Assembly (NCBI GenBank): GCA_030248195.1
Contig: JASAND010026505.1
Location: forward strand, 1 to 64,000
Origin: Trissonchulus latispiculum
Lineage: Eukaryota; Nematoda; Enoplea; Enoplida; Ironidae
DNA: 64,000 bases
Direction of reading: 5' to 3'
Shown: positions 42,931 to 52,800 of the stretch, one piece after another
How the letters are laid out: each line of letters opens with the position of its first letter
How positions within the stretch are numbered: the first letter of the stretch is position 1
Notes under the pieces: model-generated
Database searches by the model: none
Told to the model about the DNA's origin: nothing
What the model saw: the letters and a program-made list of their open reading frames with translations, nothing else
Program-made: the position numbers and the translations under genes

Positions 42931-43926
42931 TTACAAACGAACAGGTTTTTTAGGGATATTTTTTAGTTCTTGTTTTTCCTGCTCCTCGGGATTTGGAACG
43001 TGCAACAGTTCCTGTGAATAAAATGATGGCCAAAGCAAAGAATTTCTACTGTCTTCCAATTTATATCGGTGCTTGTAACCACTGAGCTTCCGAGCGACTT
43101 TGAAAATCTCCTGAGAATATGTTGGATCGTAGCCTTTGGAAATGCTTGGTTTAATCATTTGTATTCGTACGTTGTCACCGATACTAAAAGAATACTTTTT
43201 ATTATTTTTCTTTAGCTTGCTCTTTTGAAAATTGTAAATATAAATCTGATTCTCAGGAGATATTTCTTGGGGACTCAATCCATCCAGAATTTTCATCTTT
43301 CTTTTGTTCATCCCAGAAACCATTGCTTGTAGATCATCGATGTAGCGAAATTTATTTTGACTCAAACAAAATCTGAAGATTCGCTTTTTCAGCTCTCTAA
43401 TCCCACGTTCTGCTATGCTGCTCTTTACGTTTTCGTCAGTGCTAAAATAAGGATGTATGTTATTATCCTTTAAGAATTCCTTGAATAAAGAAGAAGTAAA
43501 TTCCTTCCCACGATCGCTGAAGGTGTTAGCACATTTGCGACCTGAACTTGAAAATATGTCCTCAAAGGCTTGAACAACGTGTGACGACTGCTTTGACTTC
43601 AGTCCTCTTACCCAGCAAAACCGAGAAAATTCATCAACTACGACAAGTAGAAATTTGATTCCACTATTGAAATTACTGAGACTAGACATATCAGCCAGAT
43701 CTACAGCCCATGTTTGGTCCAGAGTTCCTGTTATTGGTTCTCGTTCAAATTTGTATCTCGGAAATTTCGTTCTGGAGTAAACTATTTGTCGTCGAAGCCA
43801 ATCATTTATCTGCTTTCGAGTAAGCTTCAGTCCGCTTTCTTTGGCGTATTTGTATAAACTGTCGATTCCACTAAAAGCCACAGCAGAATCAGGAGAGTAC
43901 CACAACTTTTCTAACGCAGAACTCAT
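42931..43926 (-). CDS. Polinton retrovirus-type integrase
   Basis: 331 residues with the DDE core: D76 in WAVDLADM, D138 in FSDRGKEF and E173 in SSIAERGIRELK. A C-terminal chromo/SH3-like tail contains YKLEDSRNSLLWPSFY. Family role is insertion of the linear element into host DNA. It starts at 43,926 and faces away from the capsid genes; 151 bp separate it from the plus-strand gene at 44,078, so a divergent promoter is likely there. The frame is intact. Confidence 0.9.
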   Translation of the reverse strand: MSSALEKLWYSPDSAVAFSGIDSLYKYAKESGLKLTRKQINDWLRRQIVYSRTKFPRYKFEREPITGTLDQTWAVDLADMSSLSNFNSGIKFLLVVVDEFSRFCWVRGLKSKQSSHVVQAFEDIFSSSGRKCANTFSDRGKEFTSSLFKEFLKDNNIHPYFSTDENVKSSIAERGIRELKKRIFRFCLSQNKFRYIDDLQAMVSGMNKRKMKILDGLSPQEISPENQIYIYNFQKSKLKKNNKKYSFSIGDNVRIQMIKPSISKGYDPTYSQEIFKVARKLSGYKHRYKLEDSRNSLLWPSFYSQELLHVPNPEEQEKQELKNIPKKPVRL

Positions 43927-44077
43927 CTTTGAAAAAATTTATTTACTCAAAATATTTTATCTAAAACAACCTGTCATTGTTAAAGGAAAGTTACTGTGCA
44001 CCATTTTCTGGTATTACCCTAAGGCAAGTCAAGTTTGGTGAATACTTAAATACACAACAAGGTATTACAATCAAAAC
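43927..44077. promoter_or_regulatory. Candidate divergent promoter between replication and virion genes
   Basis: The only gap between minus-strand polB/integrase and the plus-strand virion block. AT-rich; ends with tacttaaatacacaac just before the plus-strand start. No specific factor site was recognised. Confidence 0.35.
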
Positions 44078-44782
44078 ATGGCGTTCACTATTACTTTGAC
44101 AGACGACATGGGTGTTGCTCCTTGTATCTGCACTGACTTGGTTCGATCATTCATCCCCACAGTTACCCACTACAGGGTTGCACTAGCAAAGCTGATACTA
44201 CCAAACACTTACTATAACATTTCTGCAAGAGATTGTTATTTTGAATACTTTTCTGCAGTCAAGTCCGTGTGGGTAAAAGCTTTGCTTCCGAATACTCATT
44301 GCAGTACAAGTACTGACATTGTTACAATTTTAAAGAAATGTTTTGCTGTTGATGCGGGTAATGTTGAAATATCGCTATCTACTTCACAACTAAAAATCAA
44401 ATGCCTAAATGGTGTAAAAATAAAAAACATTTCACCAAAACTCAGAAAAATTTTGGGACTTACTGGAGATGCTGTTGATACTGAAGCAGAAGGCAACACC
44501 AACGTCGATGTGGATTATTTTACAAGAAGCTTGATGTTGAAATGCTCCTTCCAAGAACCACAACTTTTTAACAATACAGCAATAAAGATACTGTCGATAA
44601 TTCCTGCAACAGCTAACGGAAATATCATAAGTTATGAACCTTTAATCAGAGATTACTTTAATGTTAAACTGGACTATTGGAACGAAATTAAGTTGTCTGT
44701 AAGCGATATGAATGGTGATGACCTGATGTTTGGTTCAGGAATGGCCACAATTCAATTACATTTCATTACGCTCTCAGTCTAG
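44078..44782 (+). CDS. Penton-like minor capsid protein of the Polinton
   Basis: 234 residues. Length, beta-rich composition and position just before the capsid gene fit the single-jelly-roll minor capsid (penton) protein of Polintons and adintoviruses. The N-terminus MAFTITLTDDMG and the absence of membrane segments agree with a structural protein. Assignment rests on context and general pattern; no catalytic motif exists to confirm it. Confidence 0.6.
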   Translation: MAFTITLTDDMGVAPCICTDLVRSFIPTVTHYRVALAKLILPNTYYNISARDCYFEYFSAVKSVWVKALLPNTHCSTSTDIVTILKKCFAVDAGNVEISLSTSQLKIKCLNGVKIKNISPKLRKILGLTGDAVDTEAEGNTNVDVDYFTRSLMLKCSFQEPQLFNNTAIKILSIIPATANGNIISYEPLIRDYFNVKLDYWNEIKLSVSDMNGDDLMFGSGMATIQLHFITLSV

Positions 44783-44838
44783 AAGAAGTAAAGCTTTTCT
44801 GGTATTTATATCAGTGTTATAACCCTTATGTATTCATT

Positions 44839-45039
44839 ATGGTACTTTGTTATTCTCGAGCAATAGACGGTCAGGTAAAGCAAGCAGTTATTCCAGTTGT
44901 TTTTGCAACCAAAAATCTTAATACGACTGTAAAGAAACCAACGAAAGTCAAGTCAAAGCAGACTAAAAAGCCTGCCAAAAAGCTTGCTAAAAAGCCTATA
45001 AAGAAACGCACCACTCGTCGACGAAAAGAAGTCTTGTAA
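44839..45039 (+). CDS. Small basic protein, adenovirus core pX-like
   Basis: 66 residues; the C-terminal half is nearly all Lys, Arg, Pro, Ala and Thr (KKPAKKLAKKPIKKRTTRRRK), as in DNA-condensing core proteins. It lies between penton-like and capsid genes, and its TAA stop directly abuts the capsid ATG. Adintoviruses encode a comparable pX-like peptide; the role here is inferred from charge and place. Confidence 0.6.
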   Translation: MVLCYSRAIDGQVKQAVIPVVFATKNLNTTVKKPTKVKSKQTKKPAKKLAKKPIKKRTTRRRKEVL

Positions 45040-46374
45040 ATGGAACCTACCCCAAAAGCGCCACGTATTAGCCTAGGGGATCCTTGCTCCGTGCAGTCGT
45101 TTACGTGGCAACATAAAATACCTGTGCAAACAGACGTTATTGGAAGTCAGCTACGTGAAATATCGTTGGTCACCCCACTACCTCGCACGGACCAGGCCGC
45201 ATTGGAATTTCGCCTGGAAAGAGTTCCTGATAAATGCCTAGAAATTTCGTCATTATTCTTAGCAATAAATGTACAAGTACTTAATGCAGATCTTACAAAT
45301 CTAGCTGATGATGCCAAAATATCCATCTGCAATATGTTTGGATATGCCTTGTTTTCAGAAATTGAAGTATTCATTTCTGGTCAAAAAGTCACTCCTAATC
45401 AAGAATACTTTCCGTATCAAGCATACCTATTGGCAATGCTCAATTTCCCAACGTCAACGTTACTGAATACCAGTATCTTTGAAAAAGATACCAACTATGC
45501 CATGGACAATTGGGATCCTACATTACCCGACGTTGCGGTAAATAAAGGACTCAAAGATCGAATGTCGTACATATCCAAATCAAGAACAGCTGACCTCATC
45601 ATCAGGCCTTTTCATGATATCTTCAGTTCTGTTAGAACGTTGCCTTCAGACTGCCCGGTGACTTTTCGATTTCACCGAACAAAACCAACGTTCTGCCTCG
45701 TGGGTGACGAGTCAAAAGAGTATGCAATAAAAGTGGTATCACCAAAGCTATATGGCAACTTTTTAGAACCTAGCGCTAACATTATGAGTCTACAAAATCG
45801 TTTACTCTCGGCCGGCTCTTTCCATTTACCTATTCTGCGCCACATCATCAGAACCGAGACAGTTCAGAAAGGATCCAAAACGTTCAGCTACGAGGGTGTG
45901 TTTTTAGGAAGACTTCCTAAACGAGTTTATACGTTTTTCGTTAAAAGCAGCGCCGTTACATCCCCAGAAACAAGCAAAAACCCATTTAATTTCCTGTCTA
46001 CGCACTGTTCCCGCTTCCAGGTGTACAAAAACGATGTTCCACAGTTTACGAACGAAGGCCTTACTATGGATCTCGATAAAAGCAACTACAACATGGCCTA
46101 TTTTTTCCTGCTTCGTGGCATGGACTTTAGCAACAACGATATCGGCATCACTCCTGAAGATTTCTCCAACGGCTATTTTATTCTTGTATGTGACCTCACC
46201 AAGGACCAAAGCGCACAGTGTCCATACGTCTCTCCACCAGAAGAGGGCAAAGTTAGCATCCGCGCTTGGTTCTCCAAAGAAACCACTGAAAACATTGTTT
46301 GCTTCGTTGTGGGCGAATTCGACGTTACTCTGTCCCTTGATTCTGAACGGCATCCTACAATCGACGAACTCTAA
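45040..46374 (+). CDS. Major capsid protein (hexon-like, double jelly roll) of the Polinton
   Basis: 444 residues, the longest gene of the virion block. The N-terminal SFTWQHKIPVQTD stretch, the ALEFRLERVPDKCLEIS segment and the SEIEVFISGQKVTP segment are of the kind seen in Polinton/adintovirus capsid proteins, which build the icosahedral shell. The frame is intact. It begins without spacing after the basic-protein gene. Fold assignment is from gene order and composition. Confidence 0.75.
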   Translation: MEPTPKAPRISLGDPCSVQSFTWQHKIPVQTDVIGSQLREISLVTPLPRTDQAALEFRLERVPDKCLEISSLFLAINVQVLNADLTNLADDAKISICNMFGYALFSEIEVFISGQKVTPNQEYFPYQAYLLAMLNFPTSTLLNTSIFEKDTNYAMDNWDPTLPDVAVNKGLKDRMSYISKSRTADLIIRPFHDIFSSVRTLPSDCPVTFRFHRTKPTFCLVGDESKEYAIKVVSPKLYGNFLEPSANIMSLQNRLLSAGSFHLPILRHIIRTETVQKGSKTFSYEGVFLGRLPKRVYTFFVKSSAVTSPETSKNPFNFLSTHCSRFQVYKNDVPQFTNEGLTMDLDKSNYNMAYFFLLRGMDFSNNDIGITPEDFSNGYFILVCDLTKDQSAQCPYVSPPEEGKVSIRAWFSKETTENIVCFVVGEFDVTLSLDSERHPTIDEL

Positions 46375-46375
46375 A

Positions 46376-46457
46376 GCCCCGCGAAGCGGGGCAAGGGGCC
46401 GTGCGTTCCTTCCCTCCCCAGCACTTGGAAAACGGGGCCTACGGCCCCGTTTTCCAA
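46376..46457 (+). terminator. Two strong GC-rich hairpins right after the capsid gene
   Basis: Hairpin one: GCCCCGC-GAA-GCGGGGC (46,376-46,392), one base after the capsid stop. Hairpin two: TTGGAAAACGGGGCC-TAC-GGCCCCGTTTTCCAA (46,425-46,457), a perfect 15-bp stem with a 3-base loop. They stand out in AT-rich DNA and separate capsid from ATPase. They may end or stabilise the capsid transcript; a function is not proven. Confidence 0.6.
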
Positions 46458-46534
46458 AGTTCTGGCCTTTCTGTACTGTGCTGAGTTTAGTGTTTATGTA
46501 TAAATTGTCGAGTTGATATCATTGTTTTTGAAAT

Positions 46535-47184
46535 ATGGAAGCAATTGAATGTTCATTACATATATCTACGCCAGCTAGAATTGCAATTCTGGCAGCGGGA
46601 AGACAACACTAGTATATAATATGTTAAAGCAACAAGAATTGTGTTTTGGGAAGTGTTTCACTAAAGTATTATTTGCATATGAGGTGGGGCAACCTTTGTA
46701 TGAACTAATGAAGAGAGACGTCCCAGGAATAGAATTTGTTCAGGGAATCCCCGAAGACATCATCAAGGATGGTAATTACTGGAAAGATGGACCTGGCTGC
46801 CTCATTATCGATGATCAACAATACTCTGCTGGAAACAACGAAGCCGTGTATAAACTGCTAACCATGTACAGTCATCACTATAATATAACTGTATTTCTGC
46901 TGTGGCAATCTCCATTTCTAAATACTAAGTTTTCGACATGTCTGTCACGACAAATTAATCATATGTTTCTTCTTTCATGTCGTCGAGACTTGCGAAGTAT
47001 AAGTACATTAGGAAGCCAAATGTTGCCTGGTAAAAGCAAGGTGTTCATGAATATGTACAGTGCTGCTCTTGGTGAAAGACCGTTTGGCTATTTTTGGATA
47101 GACCTCACGCCGACATCGCCTCGAGAACTACAATTTCGAGCATCTCTACCATTTGAGAAAAAACAAATTATCTACTTGCCTTAG
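46535..47184 (+). pseudogene. Packaging ATPase (FtsK/HerA, A32-type) with one frameshift
   Basis: The frame opening at ATG 46,535 stops at 46,610-46,612 after PARIAIL. The P-loop GSGKTT is encoded in the next frame at 46,591-46,608 and continues without stop to 47,184. The break is therefore a small indel at about 46,582-46,592, next to the nucleotide-binding loop. Walker B-like CLIIDD lies near 46,800. The family pumps DNA into capsids. A programmed shift or sequencing error cannot be excluded. Confidence 0.7.
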
Positions 47185-47232
47185 TTTAGTTTGGACCTTT
47201 TATAATTGATCGTAAGTCACTGCAATAATTAA

Positions 47233-47559
47233 ATGTCTCAAGCAATCATAGACAATCTACCCTTGCTTTGGCTTATAGCTGAAGGCTTAAATCACCACCG
47301 TTTTCTAGAAATCCTTCAGGAAGCACCCCCCTCGTTCTATAAAGCCCTAACAGAAATTTCTTATAACATTCTGTATAACGACCAGATCGCATTAGACGGA
47401 ACCTCAAAACGCAAGCTAAAGAGAAACATTCAAACCTTGCGGGTCCTTGCAGATGTAAATGTGTTTGATTCAAAAAAGAAGAAACTACTAGAAAGAAACT
47501 TGCTCTACTTCAAACTTATCTGTCAGATTATCCTACCGGTTTTAAGGAATGTCACATAA
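47233..47559 (+). CDS. Small Polinton ORF, unknown function
   Basis: 108 residues, helical-looking and Leu-rich with basic patches (KRKLKRN, SKKKKLLERN). It follows the ATPase and overlaps the next gene by 11 bp in another frame. Similar small proteins occur near the virion genes of Polintons, but I do not recognise this one. Confidence 0.5.
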   Translation: MSQAIIDNLPLLWLIAEGLNHHRFLEILQEAPPSFYKALTEISYNILYNDQIALDGTSKRKLKRNIQTLRVLADVNVFDSKKKKLLERNLLYFKLICQIILPVLRNVT

Positions 47560-48013
47560 ACGGTACATTTTGGTCAGTGATGGCCTGGTTGATTCAAGTT
47601 TTTCCTCAGAGGTGATGAGTGTTCTCAATGATAATAGTAAAACCGAGAAAGAGAAGAAAACAATAATCGCCAAATTGTGTATTCCAGATCAGGACCTAGC
47701 TTGGATGCTAGAATTTATTCCCAAACCGTCTAGATCAAAAGCAAAGCTATTACTTCATACGATTCAAGGGAAAATAAAAATTTCGGATAATGGAAACCTT
47801 ATTGCACACTTTTCTGATGGTAGTGAGAAGGAATTTTCGAATGCTTTAGACTTAATTAAATTTATTGTGGCCCCATCAATTATAAGTCACAACAGGCCTC
47901 CTGATGTAGAAGAGTTCAAAGCCTTTTTAGAGAATGCAAACGTTCCTAGGTCTATCTACGGTTCAGGAAAGAAAGAGCAGTATTGGATAAAACTATTTAA
48001 TGACAATAATTGA
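47549..48013 (+). CDS. Polinton ORF, unknown function, conserved-looking C-terminus
   Basis: 154 residues. The start overlaps the end of the preceding ORF by 11 bp. The C-terminal half has a beta-turn pattern (GKIKISDNGNLI, DGSEKEF) followed by ALDLIKFIV and a NVPRSIYGSGKK motif, a layout I associate with small proteins of Polinton-like elements, though the function is unknown. It is the last gene on this side. Confidence 0.5.
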   Translation: MSHKRYILVSDGLVDSSFSSEVMSVLNDNSKTEKEKKTIIAKLCIPDQDLAWMLEFIPKPSRSKAKLLLHTIQGKIKISDNGNLIAHFSDGSEKEFSNALDLIKFIVAPSIISHNRPPDVEEFKAFLENANVPRSIYGSGKKEQYWIKLFNDNN

Positions 48014-50400
48014 AATGTTAATGCTTTAATTAATGCTTATGTTGTGAACTATGTTTAAATAAAGAGTGCGTTTATTTGTTGTGTTGATAGCTTAGGTTCT
48101 TTGTCGCTGTTCAGGTTAGAGGCTAGTATAAACAGATTTGCAAAGTTTATCAATGTCTACTCAAATAGAGATCCCACTATTGCAAGCAATAAAAAATGTA
48201 GAGACTTCATCAAACTGAGATCTTACCTGAAAGTATCCAGTGTAGAAAAGCTGCATGTACTGTGGTCGACTGTAGGCAGAACTTACAATGCTCGGCAGGC
48301 AAGACCATAGGCAGAGCAAACCAGGGCTAACCAGGACAGGAGGAGGAAGGAGCAAAGGAAAGGCAAGAAAGGTAAGGTAGGTCAGGCAGAAGATGATGGT
48401 GGGGCAAGGTTTAAACAGGAAGGACCAGTGTGGTCAAGGTAGGAAAACAGGGTAAAATGGGTAAGGCAGAGCAGGGAAACTGGAGGCTTCGGTAGGACAG
48501 CAAGGCAGGACAGGCAGGCTAGTCAAGCAGTGTAAAGTTGTAGCAGTGAAGTAAATGTTGAACTGATGCAACTAAAGAAAATTGTTGGTATATATACCCC
48601 CCAGATGTTTGTTTTTCGTCAAAATATTTGAAAGATCTCGTGATCTTAAGAAGTTGAATAAACATTTTAATGGCTTTGTTTTTCAAATGAACAATAGAAG
48701 AATAGCTGAGAAAAATTCAGGTGACATCCTGTTCAAACATTTTAATATTAAAAAGTTCAAAGTCTTTGGGAAAACTTGTCTCACAATCATCTGGAATCTG
48801 TCGCAAATGGTCTGATGGGTCCAAAGTCGCTGAGAAAAACAAACAAATTCAGTTGTTTTGAACGGCAATTGACATTTTTGAGATAAAAAATTGGTATAAA
48901 AGGAGAAGCAATTTCAGCAGTCTTCATTGCATCATTTGGAAACTTGATCTTCTTCTCAATTGTTCCTTGGGCATTCATGGACAGCTTAAGTGGAGTTAAG
49001 CTATTTTCATCACATTCCACAATATGGCAGCGTCCTGGGAAGCCGTTACGAACAATACTAGGTCACCGGTCTGTGGCTCAACGCAGGGTAGTCTGTTCAT
49101 TTGCTACATTTCTGACTGCCATTGACTGCTGCTGCGTGCTCCTGCTCTCCTGCTCGTCGTTCTTGAGTGCTGCTACTAACGCGGTTTCTTTAGAATCAAG
49201 GATCTTTCCTTGTTAGAAAGCAATGAACTTAGCGATTAATGCAAACAGCAACAATGTGGGAAGTGGAACAAATTATGCCAACAAAACTAGCCATGAACAA
49301 TCAATAAAGTGACACGTGGCACCTGTTTTGGGGTTTTCATTACACGCTTATTTACCTGTTCATACGAACATATGCTGGTGTACAAGTATATATAGTGTAT
49401 TTGAAGACATATATATACATGTTATTTCTACGTAATATCATCCCTCATGAAATCTCGCCATATCTCTCTAGTACCTGTGTATTTACAGTACGTACTTGGC
49501 AGCTTAGGTATATATACCTGCTTACATTTCTTACGTAACTTTACACGTCAATAGCTACCATTACTTGTTATTCATTTTATTTTGCAATTTGCTGAACTCC
49601 ACGAATTCGAACAGAAATTCATTCTGCAATTTGCTGAACTCCACGAATTAGAACAGAAATACGTAAAGGATAGACTTTAGAAGTTTATTGTTCATGTACC
49701 ATGATGAAAGTATAATGGCTGCAGACATGTGATGGTACGTACCGTTTTGAATTGCTTAACCAGTGAAACTGTTTAGATTTTATGAATTGAATGGCTCGAA
49801 CTCAGCCTTTAACAATTTACAGTTACTGTATATAAAAGTGCACTAAATCTTCATAAGTTCGTTTTTCAAATAACTAGGTGTATAATACAAAGGTCTGAAA
49901 TATTTTTAAAAGAGTGTTAAAGGAAATAGACACTCTTTATTTGTTATGATTAAAAGGAGCCATTTTGGGTGGTGATATGGAACTAATAGTATATGTATAT
50001 AGGACTTTCCTAGAACAAACTATGGCAATTAATTTACCGAAAAACCCTAAGTAGAATATGCTTAGAAAACCCTATAACAAATGCTAATTACATAAAAAAT
50101 TTATGTATTTAGTATATGCCATATTGCAGGATTAATACATTTAGCAGCGCTGCTTCTGTGATTCTCAAGAATCAGTAAGACCCCGCTGAGCTGAATTAAA
50201 CTCAGGAAACAATAGGAGGGTTAACGTAGGAGGAAAATAGTACGGTAAGACCGTATATACACAAACTTTCAGAATAACCTTTTCAAGAATTTGAATTAAT
50301 TTAATTAAAATATTGTGCTAGTAAAAACTGAGTAATCATAGCGATGTCTTTCCACAATGGAGATAGTTGGTGCTATTATGGGAACCTAAGCAGGGTCGTA
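48014..50400. other. Non-coding right part of the Polinton
   Basis: No protease-like or other Polinton gene was recognised. 48,310-48,545 is purine-rich with degenerate AGGCAGG/GGACAGG words on the plus strand. At 49,584-49,663 a 42-bp unit containing GCTGAACTCCACGAATT is tandemly duplicated. Weak open frames at 48,582-48,815 (plus) and 48,787-49,020 (minus) overlap each other and match no family known to me. Confidence 0.4.
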
Positions 50401-50403
50401 TCC

Positions 50404-51115
50404 CCCGGATTGTTAATTCTCCTGTTTGTCAACTCCTCAGTTAGGCAACTCTAATCCTTATAATTAGAGTTGTCTCTTGTTAGTCAACTCATTTTCAGTT
50501 CATCCCCACAGTCAACTCTTTCATAGGGCATCCCCAGTTGGTAAATTATTTTTCATGCCATCCCCATTCTTTGTTAACTAGTGTTCGTGTCAATCAGTTT
50601 CTCTCAGTTTCTCTCCTGCTTTACACTGATTGAAATAAAGTGCTAACTTAAAACAGACATATTTAGTTTTAATTTATAAATGAGTTTTGGCACGAAAAGC
50701 ATCAACTGAAAAAATTTTTCAAATTTAATGTTATTAAATTTTAGTTTAACTTTAAATGCAGACTAAATTTCTCCCCATCTTTAGATAATCTAAATTTTTC
50801 AAATATTTAATTTTTAAAATTTATAAAAAATTGTAACTTGATGCTTTTTAAAATAAAATCTTGCATATAATTAAATACGTAAACAATATTTCTGTTTAAA
50901 TTAACTAAAATTATTTGTAAATGAGCTGTTCTCCCTAAGAAAGACAGTTTAATGCGAATAAGAGATGACCAAGTGCGGATGGCATAAAAATATTGAAAAA
51001 GCGGGGTTGCCTTATATAATAGGTGACTAAGTGGGGATGAACTGGAAAAGAGTTGACTAACTGAGGGACAACCCAGTTATATATAGGGTGGGGACAAATC
51101 TTAATCAGGACACAA
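50404..51115. mobile_element. Inverted-repeat element nested in the Polinton
   Basis: About 150 bp at each end are inverse copies with divergence: left GTTAGTCAACTC..TTCAGTTCATCCCCAC...CATGCCATCC and right the complement. Arms are built from GTCAACTC and CATCCCCA words. The 350-bp centre is AT-rich. Exact limits and target duplication are unclear. Confidence 0.6.
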
Positions 51116-52140
51116 GTTTTACTTCGCTGACCTCTCAAGATATAAAGATATTTCAGTTGTCTAATTCAGCTCAGCAAGTGTAATTTACTTTTGTAGTTAT
51201 GCGCCAGTCATAAAAATCCAGAAAAACCAAAAATTAGAAGAGCCTTGCGTGCCAAACAGTTTCATTCAATGGCAAGCAAAACAATAACGGTAGATTTTTA
51301 AAGTTGGCAGGAAATTTTCATAATAAACAAAATATTTCACATTTGCATCTTAACTCGAACTGGATAAGCTTGCGCTAAATACAATTCTAGCAACCATGGT
51401 GTAATGTCATTGAAATAGATAGTTTCAAACAATGCTGTAGTGGAGACCTATGATTGTACTGTTTCAATTCAATAACTAAGTTGTTACTGATGCTATGCTG
51501 CTGCTTTACGTTTTTATATACTGAACTTATCAGTTTCCAGAAAATGCAGCAGCTTTCGAGCGAAACTTTCTTGGTTGTTTACTTTAGCTGAGCAAAGTCA
51601 GCAACAATAGAACCATATCAAATATTGCGTAACCAGACTCCATGCTGACAAGTAGCACATATATATCAATGTGTGACAAGCGTATCTAGATACATATATA
51701 ACTGTAATAGTATGTGCTTCAATTCTCAATGCAACGAATAGAAGCGTTCGTTATCTTTGTGACGGCAAACCGGGTTGAGCTCAGTGCAATGAATAATAAA
51801 ATATGCAATGACGGTAGTAATAGAAGCTTACAAGTAATTTTTACTATTTTTGCTGATGTCCAGTTGATATGTCAAAAACGTTTCAATCTATTGAAAAACA
51901 GATCCTAGGATTTGCTTGAAGGAAACATTCCTCAATAATTAACATTTAGTAATTCTCCACAGTTCACGTATACTGATTTTAGACCTTAAAGCGAAGTCAC
52001 TAGCGGGGTATTTAGGAGTTATTGGTAAAACCGGTTTAAGAAAGCAGGCATATGTGCAGGGTATAATGAACTTCTGGTAAAATTTCATAAGGCACGTATG
52101 CACCTCCATGTGGTTCTTGTTTAAATGTGTTTTACAAAAA

Positions 52141-52193
52141 CTAGGTATTGTATTCATCTGAGGTTTGGGGTTAAACGCGCAGCTATTACTACT
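52141..52193 (-). repeat. Right terminal inverted repeat of the Polinton
   Basis: Inverse copy of 38,523-38,575 with two mismatches, ending ..GCTATTACTACT. It marks the right limit of the element. Confidence 0.85.
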
Positions 52194-52439
52194 ATAATTA
52201 ATTATTTTAACTTAATTAATTTTATTTAACTATTATTTCTAAAAATGCAGCATGTTTAAAACATCTTGTTCAATCTATTTTTATTTTACTAAGTAGCCTA
52301 TTTCGTTACTTTAGCGTAAATAATTCAGCAGAATGTTGGCAAATGCTTAAGTAATTTTGAAGCGTTATGAACCATCCTATGAAATTATGTGTTGCACTGT
52401 TATTGGCTGGATTATTTTGTCATTTTTAAAGCTTTATTA

Positions 52440-52800
52440 CGCGCGCATAATGTGGCAATAACAATGTAAAGCATGGAAGATTTTAACTCGTTTAACCCGC
52501 GTGCTGAGACGCGGGTTAAAATTCAATGTAAAATGTCGTGAGCGAGTTAAAAGAGTTAAATTTAACCCATTCATGAAAAGGGTAGAGTTAAATTTAACTC
52601 TGCAGGTTTTTAACTCCACGTGTCATTCACGAAAAGAGTAGAGTTAAAAGAGTTAATTTTTAACTCTTTTCGCGAATGAGCGTAGAGTTAAAAATTTTAA
52701 CTCTGCTTAACTCGGCGAGTTAATTTTAACTCGTTTAACCCATTCGCGAAAAGGATCGAGTTAAATTTAACTCGTTTAACCCATTCGCGAAAAGCCCCTT
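52440..52800. mobile_element. Self-complementary GAGTTAAA/TTTAACTC repeat element
   Basis: Built from GAGTTAAA, TTAACTC and CGCGAAAAG words in both orientations; the right end CGCGAAAAGCCCC resembles the ends of the 161-bp MITE at 14,145-14,305. The left end is not clear. Non-coding. Confidence 0.5.

Larger units (their letters stand above)
38523..52193. mobile_element. Polinton/Maverick (adintovirus-like) element, 13.67 kb
   Basis: Bounded by inverted ends starting AGTAGTAATAGCTGCGCG; 51 of the first 53 bp match between 38,523-38,575 and 52,141-52,193. Polintons typically start with AG. Inside are the hallmark genes: protein-primed DNA polymerase B, retrovirus-type integrase, double-jelly-roll capsid protein, penton-like minor capsid protein and FtsK/A32-type ATPase. 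Genes left of 43.93 kb are on the minus strand and those right of 44.08 kb on the plus strand. An adenain-like protease was not found. The ATPase has a frameshift, so this copy is probably not autonomous. No 6-bp target duplication is visible: CACGTC lies at the left and ATAATT at the right. The right 4.2 kb is non-coding. Confidence 0.9.

Noticed and set aside
46535..46625. Loss of the ATPase P-loop by deletion
   Set aside because: The first frame ends before it, but GSGKTT is present in the adjacent frame, so the defect is a small indel and not loss of the loop.
48582..49216. Overlapping small frames on both strands in the Polinton right arm
   Set aside because: They overlap each other and none shows features of Polinton proteins such as the protease.
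38517..52199. 6-bp target duplication of the Polinton
   Set aside because: CACGTC and ATAATT do not match; no duplication can be claimed.
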